From NCBI GenBank assembly GCA_946902985.2, contig OX336395.1, positions 288,729,065-288,793,064 of the forward strand: DNA of 64,000 nucleotides, given 5' to 3'. Below the pieces are notes generated by a model. The model did no database searches. It had not been told where the DNA came from and saw only the letters and a program-made list of their open reading frames with translations. The translations under genes were made by a program, and so were the position numbers. Source of the stretch: Meconema thalassinum (Eukaryota; Arthropoda; Insecta; Orthoptera; Tettigoniidae). Below, piece after piece: positions 27,801 through 41,280 of the stretch (its first letter is position 1; every line of letters begins with the position of its first letter).

Positions 27801-30300
27801 GGGGCAACTTGTAGTGTAGAGTGGCAATTATTATCTGTTGGCGTGACGATCGTGCGGGTCAACTTGTAGTATAGAGTGGCAATTATTATCTGTTGGCGTG
27901 ATGGTCGTGCGGGCCAACTTGTAGTGTAGAGTGGCAATTATTATCTGTTGGCGTGATGGTCGTGTGGGGCAACTTGTAGTGTAGAGTGGCAATTATTATC
28001 TGTTAGCGTGACAGTCGTGCCGGTCAACTTGTAGTGTAGAGTGGCAATTATTATCTAATATCATGACGGTCGTGCGGGTCAACTTGTAGTGTAGAGTGGC
28101 AATTATTATCTGTTGGCGTGACGGTCGTGCGGGTCAATTTGTAGTGTAGAGTGGCAATTATTATATGTTGGCGTGATGGTCGTGCGGGTCAACTTGTAGC
28201 GTAGTGTAGCAAATATTATCTGTTGGCGTGATGGTCGTGCGGGTCAACTTGTAGAGTAGAGTGGCAATTATTATCTGTTGGCGTGATGGTCGTGCGGGTC
28301 AACTTGTAGCGTAGAGTGGCGATTATTATCTGTTGGCGTGATGGTCGTGCGGGTCAACTTGTAGCGTAGAGTGGCGATTATTATCTGTTGGCGTGATGGT
28401 CGTGCCGGTCGACTTGTAGTGTAGAGTGATGATTATTATCTGTTAGCGTGACGGTCGTGCGGTTCAACTAGTAGCGTAGAGTGGCAATTATTATCTGTTG
28501 GCGTGACGATCGTGCGGGTCAACTTGTAGTGTAGAGTGGCAATTATTATCTGTTGGCGTGACGATCGTGCGGGTCAACTTGTAGCGTAGGGTGGCAATTA
28601 TTATCTGTTGGCGTGACGATCGTGCGGGTCAACTTGTACCGTAGTGTGGTGATTATTATCTGTTGGCGTGACGGTCAACTTGTAGTGTCGAGTGGCGATT
28701 ATTATCTGTAGGCGTGATGGTCGTGCGGGTCAACTTGTAGTGTCGAGTGGCGATTATTATCTGTTGGCGTGACGATCGTGCGGGTCAACTTGTAGCATAG
28801 AGTGGCAATTATTATCTGTTGGCGTGACGATCGTGCGGGTCAACTTGTAGTGTAGAGTGATGATTATTATCTATTGGCGTGATGGTCGTGCGGTTCAACT
28901 TGTAGTTTAGAGTGGCGATTATTATCTGTTGGCGTGATGGTCGTGCGGGTTAGTTAACTTGTAGTGTCGAGTGGCGATTATTATCTGTTGGCGTGATGGT
29001 CGTGCGGGTCAACTTGTAGTGTAGAGTGGCAATTATTATCTGTTTGCGTGATGGTCGTGCGGGTCACCTTGTAGTATAGAGTGGCAATTAATATCTGTTG
29101 GCGTGACGGTCGTGAGGGTCAACTTGTAGTGTAGAGTGGAAATTATTATTTGTTGACTTGACGGTCGTGCGGGTCAGCTTGTAGTAGAGAGTGGCAATTA
29201 TTATCTGTTGGCGTGACGGTCGTGCGGGCCAACTTGTAGCGTAGAGTGGAGATTATTATCTGTTGGCGTGACGGTCGTGAGGGTCAACTTGTAGCGTAGA
29301 GTTAAAATTATTATCTGTTGGCGTGTTGGTCGTGAGGGTCAACTTGTAGCGTAGAGTGGCAATTATTATCTGTTGGCGTGACGGTCGTGAGGGTCAACTT
29401 GTAGCGTAGAGTGGAGATTATTATCTGTTGGCGTGACGATCGTGAGGGTCAACTTGTAGGGTAGAGTGGCAATTATTATCTGTTGGCGTGACGGTCGTGC
29501 GGGACAACTTGTAGCGTAGAGTGGCAATTATTATCTGTTGGCGTGACGATCGTGCGGGTCAACTTGTAGTGTAGAGTGATGATTATTATCTGTTGGCGTG
29601 ATGGTCGTGCGGGTCAACTTGTAGTGTAGAGTGGCAAATATTATCTGTTGGCGTGATGGTCGTGCGGGCCAACTTGTAGTGTAGAGTGGCAATTATTATC
29701 TGTTGGCGTGATGGTCGTGTGGGTCAACTTGTAGTGTTGAGTGGCAATTATTATCTTTTAGCCTGACGGTCGTGCGGGTCAACTTGTAGTGTAGAGTGGC
29801 AATTATTATCTATTAGCGTGACGGTCGTGCGGGTCAACTTGTAGTGTAGAGTGGCAATTATTATCTGTTGGCGTGACTGTCGTGCGGGTCAATTTGTAGT
29901 GTAGAGTGGCAATTATTATCTGTTGGCGTGATGGTCGTGTAGGTCAACTTGTAGTGTAGAGTGGCAATTATTATCTGTTAGCGTGACGGTCGTGCGGGTC
30001 AACTTGTAGTGTAGAGTGGCAATTATTATCTGTTAGCGTGACGGTCGTGCGGGTCAACTTGTAGTGTAGAGTGGCAATTAATATCTGTTGGCGTGACGGT
30101 CGTGCGGGTCAATTTGTAGTGTAGAGTGGCAATTATTATATGTTAGCGTGATGGTCGTGCGGGTCAATTTGTAGTGTAGAGTGGCAATTATTATCTGTTA
30201 GCGTGATGGTCGTGCGGGTCAATTTGTAGTGTAGAGTGGCAATTATTATATGTTGGCGTGATGGTCGTGTGGGTCAACTTGTAGTGTAGAGTGGCAATTA
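18737..30300. repeat. Satellite segment with a 7356-bp offset and internal monomer deletions
   Basis: Markers recur 7356 bp apart: TGTAGGTCAA at 18737 and 26093, CGTGACGACC at 19111 and 26467, and TCTAATATCA at 20698 and 28054. The offset equals 134 monomers minus two 9-bp deletions plus one 4-bp insertion. Further right the offset falls to 7026 bp: GGGTTAGTTA is at 21921 and 28947, and the 9-bp deletion at 21648 and 28674. The right copy has therefore lost 330 bp, exactly six monomers, relative to the left. A 3130-bp offset also links 20698 to 23828 and 21648 to 24778. The segment is a mosaic built by several rounds of unequal exchange, and its right limit is approximate. Confidence 0.8.
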
Positions 30301-33300
30301 TTATCTGTTAGCGTGACGGTCGTGACGGTCAACTTGTAGAGTAGAGTGGCAATTATTATCTATTAGCGTGACGGTCGTGCGGGTCAACTTGTAGCGTAGA
30401 GTGGCAATTATTATCTGTTAGCGTGACGGTCGTGCGGGTCAACTTGTAGTGTAGAGTGGCAATTATTATCTGTTGGCGTGACGGTCGTGCGGGTCAACTT
30501 GTAGTGTAGAGTGGCAATTATTATCTATTAGCGTGACGGTCGTGCGGGTCAACTTGTAGTGTAGAGTGGCAATTATTATCTGTTAGCGTGACAGTCGTGC
30601 CGGTCAACTTGTAGTGTAGAGTGGCAATTATTATCTATTAGCGTGACGGTCGTGCGGGTCAACTTGTAGTGTAGAGTGGCAATTATTATCTGTTAGCGTG
30701 ACGGTCGTGCGGGTCAACTTGTAGTGTAGAGTGGCAATTATTATCTGTTGGCGTGACGGTCGTGCGGGTCAACTTGTAGTGTAGAGTGGCAATTATTATC
30801 TATTAGCGTGACGGTCGTGCGGGTCAACTTGTAGTGTAGAGTGATGATTATTATCTGTTGGCGTGATGGTCGTGCGGGTCAACTTGTAGCGTAGAGTGGC
30901 GATTATTATCTGTTGGCGTGATGGTCGTGCGGGTCAACTTGTAGTGTAGAGTTGCGATTATTATCTGTTGGCGTGATGGTCGTGCGGGTCAACTTGTAGC
31001 GTAGAGTGGCGATTATTATCTGTTGGCGTGACTGTCGTTCGGGTCAACTTGTAGTGTAGAGTGATGATTATTATCTGTTGGCGTGATGGTCGTGCGGGTC
31101 AACTTGTACTGTAGAGTGATGATTTTTATCTGCTGGCGTGATGGTCGTGCGGGTCAACTTGTAGTTTAGAGTGGCGATTATTATCTGTTGGCGTGATGGT
31201 CGTACGGGTCAACTTGTAGTGTCGAGTGGCGATTATTATCTGTTGGCGTGACGGTCGTGCGGGTCAACTTGTAGTGTCGAGTGGCAATTATTATCTGTTG
31301 GCTTGACGATCGTGCGGGACAACTTGTAGTGTAGAGTGGCAATTATTATCTGTTGGCGTGACGATCGTGCGGGTCAACTTGTAGCAAAGAGTGGCGATTA
31401 TTATCTGTTGACGTGACGATCGTGCGGGTCAACTTGTAGTGTAGAGTGGCAATAATTATCTGTTGGCGTGACGATCGTGCGGGTCAACTTGTAGCATAGA
31501 GTGGCGATTATTATCTGTTGGCGTGACGGTCGTGAGGGTCAACTTGTAGCATAGAGTGGCAATTATTATCTGTTGGCGTGACGGTCGTGCGGGCCAACTT
31601 GTAGCTTAGAGTGGAGATTATTATCTGTTGGCGTGACGGTCGTGAGGGTCAACTTGTAGCGTAGAGTGGCGATTATTATCTGTTGGCGTGACGGTCGTGA
31701 GGGTCAACTTGTAGTGTAGAGTGGCAATTATTATCTGTTAGCGTGACGGTCGTGCCGGTCAACTTGTAGTGTAGAGTGGCAATTATTATCTGTTGGCGTG
31801 ACGGTCGTGCGGGTCAACTTGTAGTGTAGAGTGGCAATTATTATCTATTAGCGTGACGGTCGTGCGGGTCAACTTGTAGTGTAGAGTGATGATTATTATC
31901 TGTTGGCGTGATGGTCGTGCGGGTCAACTTGTAGCGTAGAGTGGCAATTATTATCTGTTGGCGTGACGGTCGTGAGGGTCAACTTGTAGCGTAGAGTGGC
32001 AATTATTATCTGTTGGCGTGACGGTCGTGCGGGCCAACTTGTAGCTTAGAGTGGAGATTATTATCTGTTGGCGTGACGGTCGTGCGGGTCAGCTTGTAGT
32101 AGAGAGTGGCAATTATTATCTGTTGGCGTGACGGTCGTGCGGGCCAACTTGTAGCGTAGAGTGGAGATTATTATCTGTTGGCGTGACGGTCGTGAGGGTC
32201 AACTTGTAGCGTAGAGTGGCAATTATTATCTGTTGGCGTGTTGGTCGTGAGGGTCAACTTGTAGCGTAGAGTGGCAATTATTATCTGTTGGCGTGACGGT
32301 CGTGAGGGTCAACTTGTAGCGTAGAGTGGAGATTATTATCTGTTAGCGTGACGGTAGTGCGGGTCAACTTGTAGCATAGAGTGGCAATTATTATCTGTTG
32401 GCGTGACGGTCGTGAGGGTCAACTTGTAGGGTAGAGTGGCAATTATTATCTGTTGGCGTGACGGTCGTGCGGGACAACTTATAGCGTAGAGTGGCAATTA
32501 TTATCTGTTGGCGTGACGATCGTGCGGGTCAACTTGTAGTGTAGAGTGATGATTATTATCTGTTGGCGTGATGGTCGTGCGGGTCAACTTGTAGTGTAGA
32601 GTGGCAAATATTATCTGTTGGCGTGATGGTCGTGCGGGGCAACTTGTAGTGTAGAGTGGCAATTATTATCTGTTGGCGTGATGGTCGTGTGGGTCAACTT
32701 GTAGTGTTGAGTGGCAATTATTATCTTTTAGCGTGACGGTCGTGCGGGTCAACTTGTAGTGTAGAGTGGCAATTATTATCTATTAGCGTGACGGTCGTGC
32801 GGGTCAACTTGTAGTGTAGAGTGGCAATTATTATCTGTTGGCGTGACGGTCGTGCGGGTCAATTTGTAGTGTAGAGTGGCAATTATTATCTGTTGGCGTG
32901 ATGGTCGTGTAGGTCAACTTGTAGTGTAGAGTGGCAATTATTATCTGTTAGCGTGACGGTCGTGCGGGTCAACTTGTAGTGTAGAGTGGCAATTAATATC
33001 TGTTAGCGTGACGGTCGTGCGGGTCAACTTGTAGTGTAGAGTGGCAATTATTATCTGTTGGCGTGACGGTCGTGCGGGTCAATTTGTAGTGTAGAGTGGC
33101 AATTATTATATGTTAGCGTGATGGTCGTGCGGGTCAATTTGTAGTGTAGAGTGGCAATTATTATCTGTTAGCGTGATGGTCGTGCGGGTCAATTTGTAGT
33201 GTAGAGTGGCAATTATTATATGTTGGCGTGATGGTCGTGTGGGTCAACTTGTAGTGTAGAGTGGCAATTATTATCTGTTAGCGTGACGGTCGTGCCGGTC

Positions 33301-36300
33301 AACTTGTAGTGTAGAGTGGCAATTATTATCTATTAGCGTGACGGTCGTGCGGGTCAACTTATAGTGTAGAGTGGCAATTATTATCTGTTAGCGTGACGGT
33401 CGTGCGGGTCAACTTGTAGTGTAGAGTGGCAATTATTATCTGTTGGCGTGACGGTCGTGCGGGTCAACTTGTAGTGTAGAGTGGCAATTATTATCTATTA
33501 GCGTGACGGTCGTGCGGGTCAACTTGTAGTGTAGAGTGGCAATTATTATCTGTTAGCGTGACAGTCGTGCCGGTCAACTTGTAGTGTAGAGTGGCAATTA
33601 TTATCTATTAGCGTGACGGTCGTGCGGGTCAACTTGTAGTGTAGAGTGGCAATTATTATCTGTTAGCGTGACGGTCGTGCGGGTCAACTTGTAGTGTCGA
33701 GTGGCAATTATTATCTGTTGGCTTGACGATCGTGCGGGACAACTTGTAGTGTAGAGTGGCAATTATTATCTGTTGGCGTGACGATTCGGCGGGTGAACTT
33801 GTAGCAAAGAGTGGCGATTATTATCTGTTGACGTGACGATCGTGCGGGTCAACTTGTAGTGTAGAGTGGCAATTATTATCTGTTGGCGTGACGGTCGTGC
33901 GGGCCAACTTGTAGCTTAGAGTGGAGATTATTATCTGTTGGCGTGACGGTCGTGAGGGTCAACTTGTAGCGTAGAGTGGCGATTATTATCTGTTGGCGTG
34001 ATGGTCGTGAGGGTCAACTTGTAGCGTAGAGTGGCAATTATTATCTGTTGGCGTGACGGTCGTGCGGGCCAACTTGTAGCGTAGAGTGGCAATTATTATC
34101 TGTTGGCGTGACGATCGTGCGGGTCAACTTGTAGTTCAGAGTGATGATTATTATATATTGGCGTGATGGTCGTGCGTGTCAACTTGTAGTTTAGAGTGGC
34201 GATTATTATCTGTTGGCGTGATGGTCGTGCGGGCTAACTTGTAGTGTCGAGTGGCGATTATTATCTGTTGGCGTGATGGTCGTGCGGGTCAACTTGTAGT
34301 GTAGAGTGACAATTATTATCTGTTGGCGTGACGATCGTGCGGGTCAACTTGTAGTGTAGAGTGGCAATTATTATCTGTTGGCGTGACGGTCGTGCGGGTC
34401 AACTTGTAGTGTAGAGTGGGAATTATTATCTGTTGGCGTGTTGGTCGTGCGGGCCAACTTGTAGTGTAGAGTGGCGATTATTATCCGCTCGCGTGACGAT
34501 CGTGCGGGCCAACTTGTAGCGTAGAGTGTCAATTATTATTTGTTGGCGTGATGGTCGTGAGGGTCAACTTGTAGTGTAGAGTGGCAATTATTATCTGTTG
34601 GCGTGACGATCGTGCGGGTCAACTTGTAGTATAGAGTGGCAATTATTATCTGTTGGCGTGATGGTCGTGCGGGCCAACTCGTAGTGTAGAGTGGCAATTA
34701 TTATCTGTTGGCGTGATGGTCGTGTGGGTCAACTTGTAGTGTTGAGTGGCAATTATTATCTTTTAGCGTGACGGGGTGCGGGTCAACTTGTAGTGTAGAG
34801 TGGCAATTATTATCTATTAGCGTGACGGTCGTGTGGGTCAACTTGTAGTGTAGAGTGGCAATTATTATCTGTTAGCGTGACGGTCGTGCGGGTCAACTTG
34901 TAGTGTAGAGTGGCAATTATTATCTATTAGCGTGACGGTCGTGCGGGTCAACTTGTAGTGTAGAGTGGCAATTATTATCTGTTACCGTGACGGTCGTGCG
35001 GGTCAACTTGTAGTGTAGAGTGGCAATTATTATCTGTTGCAGTGACGGTCGTGCGGGTCAATTTGTAGTGTTGAGTGGCAATTATTATATGTTGGCATGA
35101 TGGTCGTGTGGGTCAACTTTTAGTGTAGAGTGGCAATTATTATCTGTTAGCGTGACAGTCGTGCCGGTCAACTTGTAGTGTAGAGTGGCAATTATTATCT
35201 GTTGGCGTGATGGTCGTGCGGGTCAACTTGTAGTGTAGAGTGGCAATTATTATCTGTTGGCGTGATGGTCGTGCGGGTCAACTTGTAGCGTAGAGTGATG
35301 ATTATTTTCTGTTAGCGTGACGGTCGTGCGGGTCAACTTGTAGTGTAGAGTGGCAATTATTATCTGTTGGCGTGACGATCGTGCGGGTCAACTTGTAGTG
35401 TAGAGTGGCAATTATTATCTGTTGGCGTGATGGTCGTGCGGGTCAACTTGTAGTGTAGAGTGGCAATTATTATCTATTAGCGTGACGGTCGTGCGGGTCA
35501 ACCTGTAATGTAGAGTGGCAATTATTATCTGTTGGCGTGATGGTCGTGCGGGTCAACTTGTAGCGTAGAGTGATGATTATTTTCTGTTGGCGTGATGGTC
35601 GTGCGGGTCAACTTGTAGTGTAGAGTTGCGATTATTATCTGTTGGCGTGATGGTCGTGCGGGTCATCTTGTAGCGTAGAGTGGCGATTATTATCTCTTGG
35701 CGTGACTGTCGTTCGGGTCAACTTGTAGTTTAGAGTGATGATTATTATCTGTTGGCGTGATGGTCGTGCAGGTCAACTTGTAGTTTAGAGTGGCGATTAT
35801 TATCTGTTGGCGTGATGGTCGTACGGGTCAACTTGTAGTGTCGAGTGGCGATTATTATCTGTTGGCGTGAAGGTCGTGCGGGCCAACTTGTAGTGTCGAG
35901 TGGCGATTATTATCTGTTGGCGTGATGGTCGTACGGGTCAACTTGTAGTGTAGAGTGGCGATTATTATCTGTTGGTGTGATGGTCGTACGGGTCAACTTG
36001 TAGTGTCGAGTGGCGATTATTATCTGTTGGCGTGATGGTCGTACGGGTCAACTTGTAGTGTCGAGTGGCGATTATTATATGTTGGCGTGAAGGTCGTGCG
36101 GGCCAACTTGTAGTGTCGAGTGGCGATTATTATCTGTTGGCGTGACGGTCGTGCGGGTCAACTTGTAGTGTCGAGTGGCAATTATTATCTGTTGGCTTGA
36201 CGATCGTGCGGGACAACTTGTAGTGTAGAGTGGCGATTAATATCTGTTGGCGTGACGATCGTGCGGGTCAACTTGTAGTGTAGAGTGGCAATTATTATCT

Positions 36301-39300
36301 GTTGGCGTGACGATCGTGCGCGTCAATTTGTAGCATAGAGTGGCGATTATTATCTGTTGACGTGACGATCGTGCGGGTCAACTTGTAGTGTAGAGTGGCA
36401 ATTATTATCTGTTGGCGTGACGATCGTGCAGGTCAACTTGTAGCATAGAGTGGCGATTATTATCTGTTGGCGTGACGGTCGTGAGGGTCAACTTGTAGCA
36501 TAGAGTGGCAATTATTATCTGTTGACGTGACGATAGTGCGGGTCAACTTGTAGCGTAGAGTGGAGATTATTATCTGTTGGCGTGATGGTCGTGCGGGTCA
36601 TCTTGTAGCGTAGAGTGGCGATTATTATCTGTTGGCGTGACGGTCGTGCGGGTCAACTTGTAGTGTAGAGTGGCAATTATTATCTGTTGGCGTGACGGTC
36701 GTGCGGGTCAACTTGTAGTGTAGAGTGGCAAATATTATCTGTTAGCGTGACGGTCGTGCGGGTCAACTTGTAGTGCAGAGTGGCAATTATTATCTGTTGG
36801 CGTGACGGTCGTGAGGGTCAACTTGTAGTATAGAGTGGCAATTATTATCTGTTGGCGTGACGGTCGTGCTGGCCAACTTGTAGCGTAGAGTGGAGATTAT
36901 TACCTGTTGACTTGACGGTCGTGCGGGTCAGCTTGTAGTATAGAGTGGCAATTATTATCTGTTGGCGTGACGGTCGTGCGGGCCAACTTGTAGCGTCGAG
37001 TGGAGATTATTATCTGTTGGCGTGACGGTCGTGAGGGTCAACTTGTAGCGTAGAGTGGCAATTATTATCTGTTGGCGTGACGGTCGTGCGGGTCAACTTG
37101 TAGTGTAGAGTGCCAATTATTATCTGTTAGCGTGACGGTCGTGCGGGTCAACTTGTAGCGTAGAGTGGCAATTATTATCTGTTGGCGTGATGGTCGTGCG
37201 GGCCAACTTGTAACGTAGAGTGGCAATTATTATCTGTTGGCGTGACGGTCGTGAGGGTCAACTTGTAGCGTAGAGTGGCGATTATTATCTGTTGGCGTGA
37301 CGGTCGTGAGGGTCAACTTGTAGCGTAGAGTGGCAATGATTATCTGTTGGCGTGACGGTCGTGAGGGTCAACTTGTAGCGTAGAGTGGCAATTATTATCT
37401 GTTGGCGTGACGGTCGTGCGGGCCAACTTGTAGCGTAGAGTGGCAATTATTATCTGTTGGCGTGACGATCGTGCGGGTCAACTTGTAGTGTAGAGTGATG
37501 ATTATTATCTGTTGGCGTGATGGTCGTGCGGGGCAACTTGTAGTGTAGAGTGGCAATTATTATCTGTTGGCGTGACGATCGTGCGGGTCAACATGTAGTA
37601 TAGAGTGGCAATTATTATCTGTTGGCGTGATGGTCGTGCGGGCCAACTTGTAGTGTAGAGTGGCAATTATTATCTGTTGGCGTGATGGTCGTGTGGGGCA
37701 ACTTGTAGTGTAGAGTGGCAATTATTATCTGTTAGCGTGACAGTCGTGCCGGTCAACTTGTAGTGTAGAGTGGCAATTATTATCTAATATCATGACGGTC
37801 GTGCGGGTCAACTTGTAGTGTAGAGTGGCAATTATTATCTGTTGGCGTGACGGTCGTTTGGGTCAACTTGTAGTGTAGAGTGGCAATTATTATCTGTTAG
37901 CGTGACGGTCGTGCGGGTCAACTTGTAGTGTAGAGTGGCAATTATTATCTATTAGCGTGACGGTCGTGCGGGTCAACTTGTAGTGTAGAGTGGCAATTAT
38001 TATCTGTTAGCGTGACGGTCGTGCGGGTCAACTTGTAGTGTAGAGTGGCAATTATTATCTGTTGGCGTGACGGTCGTGCGGGTCAATTTGTAGTGTAGAG
38101 TGGCAATTATTATCTATTAGCGTGATGGTCGTGCGGGTCAACTTGTAGTGTAGAGTGGCAATTATTATATGTTGGCGTGATGGTCGTGCGGGTCAACTTG
38201 TAGCGTAGTGTAGCTAATATTATCTGTTGGCGTGATGGTCGTGCGGGTCAACTTGTAGAGTAGAGTGGCAATTATTATCTGTTGGCGTGATGGTCGTGCG
38301 GGTCAACTTGTAGCGTAGAGTGGCGATTATTATCTGTTGGCGTGATGGTCGTGCGGGTCAACTTGTAGCGTAGAGTGGCGATTATTATCTGTTGCCGTGA
38401 TGGTCGTGCGGGTCAACTTGTAGTGTAGAGCGGCAATTATTATCTGTTGGCGTGATGGTCGTGCCGGTCGACTTGTAGTGTAGAGTGATGATTATTATCT
38501 GTTAGCGTGACGGTCGTGCGGGTCAACTTGTAGCGTAGAGTGGCAATTATTATCTGTTGGCGTGACGATCGTGCGGGTCAACTTGTAGTGTAGAGTGGCA
38601 ATTATTATCTGTTGGCGTGACGATCTTGCGGGTCAACTTGTAGCGTAGGGTGGCAATTATTATCTGTTGGCGTGACGATCGTGCGGGTCAACTTGTAGCG
38701 TAGTGTGGTGATTATTATCTGTTGGCGTGACGGTCAACTTGTAGTGTCGAGTGGCGATTATTATCTGTTGGCGTGATGGTCGTGCGGGTCAACTTGTAGT
38801 GTCGAGTGGCGATTATTATCTGTTGGCGTGACGATCGTGCGGGTCAACTTGTAGCATAGAGTGGCAATTATTATCTGTTGGCGTGACGATCGTGCGGGTC
38901 AACTTGTAGTGTAGAGTGATGATTATTATCTATTGGCGTGATGGTCGTGCGGGTCAACTTGTAGTGTCGAGTGGCGATTATTATCTGTTGGCGTGATGGT
39001 CGTGCGGGTCAACTTGTAGTGTAGAGTGGCAATTATTTTCTGTTGGCGTGACGATCGTGCGGGTCAACTTGTAGTGTAGAGTGGCAATTATTATCTGTTG
39101 GCGTGACGGTCGTGCGGGGCAACTTGTAGTGTAGAGTGGCAATTATTATCTGTTGGCGTGTTGGTCGTGCGGGCCAACTTGTAGTGTAGAGTGGCGATTA
39201 TTATCTGTTGGCGTGACGGTCGTGAGGGTCAACTAGTAGTGTAGAGTGGCAATTATTATCTGTTGGCGCGACGGTCATGCGGGTCAACTTGTAGTGTAGA

Positions 39301-41280
39301 GTGGCAAATATTATCTGTTAGCGTGACGGTCGTGCGGGTCAATTTGTAGCGTAGAGTGGCAATAATTATCTGTTGGCGTGACGGTCGTGAGGGTCAACTT
39401 GTAGTGTAGAGTGGCAATTATTATCTGTTGGCGTGACGGTCGTGAGGGTCAATTTGTAGCGTAGAGTGGCAATAATTATCTGTTGGCGTGATGGTCGTGA
39501 GGGTCAACTTGTAGTGTAGAGTGGCAATTATTATCTGTTGGCGTGATGGTCGTGCGGGTCAATTTGTAGCGTAGAGTGGCAATAATTATCTGTTGGCGTG
39601 ACGTACGTGCGGGTCAATTTGTAGCGTAGAGTGGCAATAATTATCTGTTGGCGTGATGGTCGTGAGGGTCAACTTGTAGTGTAGAGTGGCAATTATTATC
39701 TGTTGGCGTGATGGTCGTGCGGGCCAACTTGTAGTGTAGAGTGGCAATTATTATCTGTTGGCGTGTTGGTCGTGCGGGCCAACTTGTAGAATAGAGTGGC
39801 AATTATTATCTGTTGGCGTGACGATCGTGAGGGTCAACTTGTAGCGTAGAGTGGCAATTATTATCTGTTGGCGTGACGGTCGTGCGGGCCAACTTGTAGC
39901 GTAGAGTGGCAATTATTATCTGTTGGCGTGACGATCGTGCGGGTCAACTTTTAGTGTAGAGTGGCAATTATTATCTGTTGGCGTGACGGTCGTGCGGGTC
40001 AATTTGTAGTGTAGAGTGGCAATTATTATCTGTTAGCGTGACGGTCGTGCGGGTCAACTTGTAGTGTAGAGTGGCAATTATTATCTGTTGGCGTGACGGT
40101 CGTGCGGGTCAACTTGTAGTGTAGAGTGGCAATTATTATCTGTTGGCTCGACGATCGTGCGGGTCAACTTGTAGTGTAGAGTGGCAATTATTATCTGTTG
40201 GCGTGATGGTCGTGTGGGTCAACTTGTAGTGTTGAGTGGCAATTATTATCTTTTAGCGTGACGGTCGTGCGGGTCAACTTGTAGTGTAGAGTGGCAATTA
40301 TTATCTGTTAGCGTGACGGTCGTGCGGGTCAACTTGTAGTGTAGAGTGGCAATTATTATCTGTTGGCGTGACGGTCGTGCGGGCCAACTTGTAGTGTAGA
40401 GTGGCAATTATTATCTATTAGCGTGACGGTCGTGCGGGTCAACTTGTAGTGTAGAGTGGCAATTATTATCTGTTAGCGTGACGGTCGTGCGGGTCAACTT
40501 GTAGTGTAGAGTGGCAATTATTATCTGTTGGCGTGACGGTCGTGCGGGTCAACTTGTAGTGTAGAGTGGCAATTATTATATGTTGGCGTGACGATCGTGC
40601 GGGTCAACTTGTAGTGTAGAGTGGCAATTATTATCTGTTGGCGTGACGATCGTGCGGGTCAACTTGTAGTGTAGAGTGGCAATTATTATCTATTAGCGTG
40701 ACGGTCGTGCGGGTCAACTTGTAGTGTAGAGTGGCAATTATTATCTATTAGCGTGACGGTCGTGCGGGTCAACTTGTAGTGTAGAGTGGCAATTATTATC
40801 TATTAGCGTGACGGTCGTGCGGGTCAACTTGTAGTGTAGAGTGGCAATTATTATCTGTTGGCGTGACGATCGTGCGGGTCAACTTGTAGTGTAGAGTGGC
40901 AATTATTATCTGTTGGCGTGACGATCGTGCGGGTCAACTTGTAGTGTAGAGTGGCAATTATTACCTGTTGGCGTGACGGTCGTGCGGGTCAACTTGTAGT
41001 GTAGAGTGGCAATTATTATCTATTAGCGTGACGGTCGTGCAGGTCAACTTGTAGCGTAGAGTGGCAATTATTATCTGTTGGCGTGACGGTCGTGCGGGTC
41101 AACTTGTAGTGTAGAGTGGCAATTATTATCTGTTTGCGTGATGGTCGTGCGGGTCAGCTTGTAGTATAGAGTGGCAATTATTATCTGTTGGCGTGACGGA
41201 CGTGCGGGCCAACTTGTAGCGTAGAGTGGAGATTATTATCGGTTGGCGTGATGGTCGTGCGTGTCAACTTGTAGTGTAGA
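30301..41280. repeat. Satellite segment, mosaic of blocks seen further left
   Basis: This part contains blocks shared with the left end of the window. TACTGTAGAGTGATGATTTT near 31107 matches the block near 410. ATCCGCTCGC at 34483 matches 1421 and 8616. CTGTAATGTA at 35503 and TCTAATATCA at 37783 are 2280 bp apart, the same spacing as 2441 to 4721, 9636 to 11916 and 14247 to 16527. The 9-bp deletion monomer recurs at 38733. From about 38,950 to 41,280 the monomers are close to consensus, with short local runs such as alternating GGCAATAATTATC monomers near 39,360 to 39,640. I found no non-satellite sequence in it. Confidence 0.82.
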
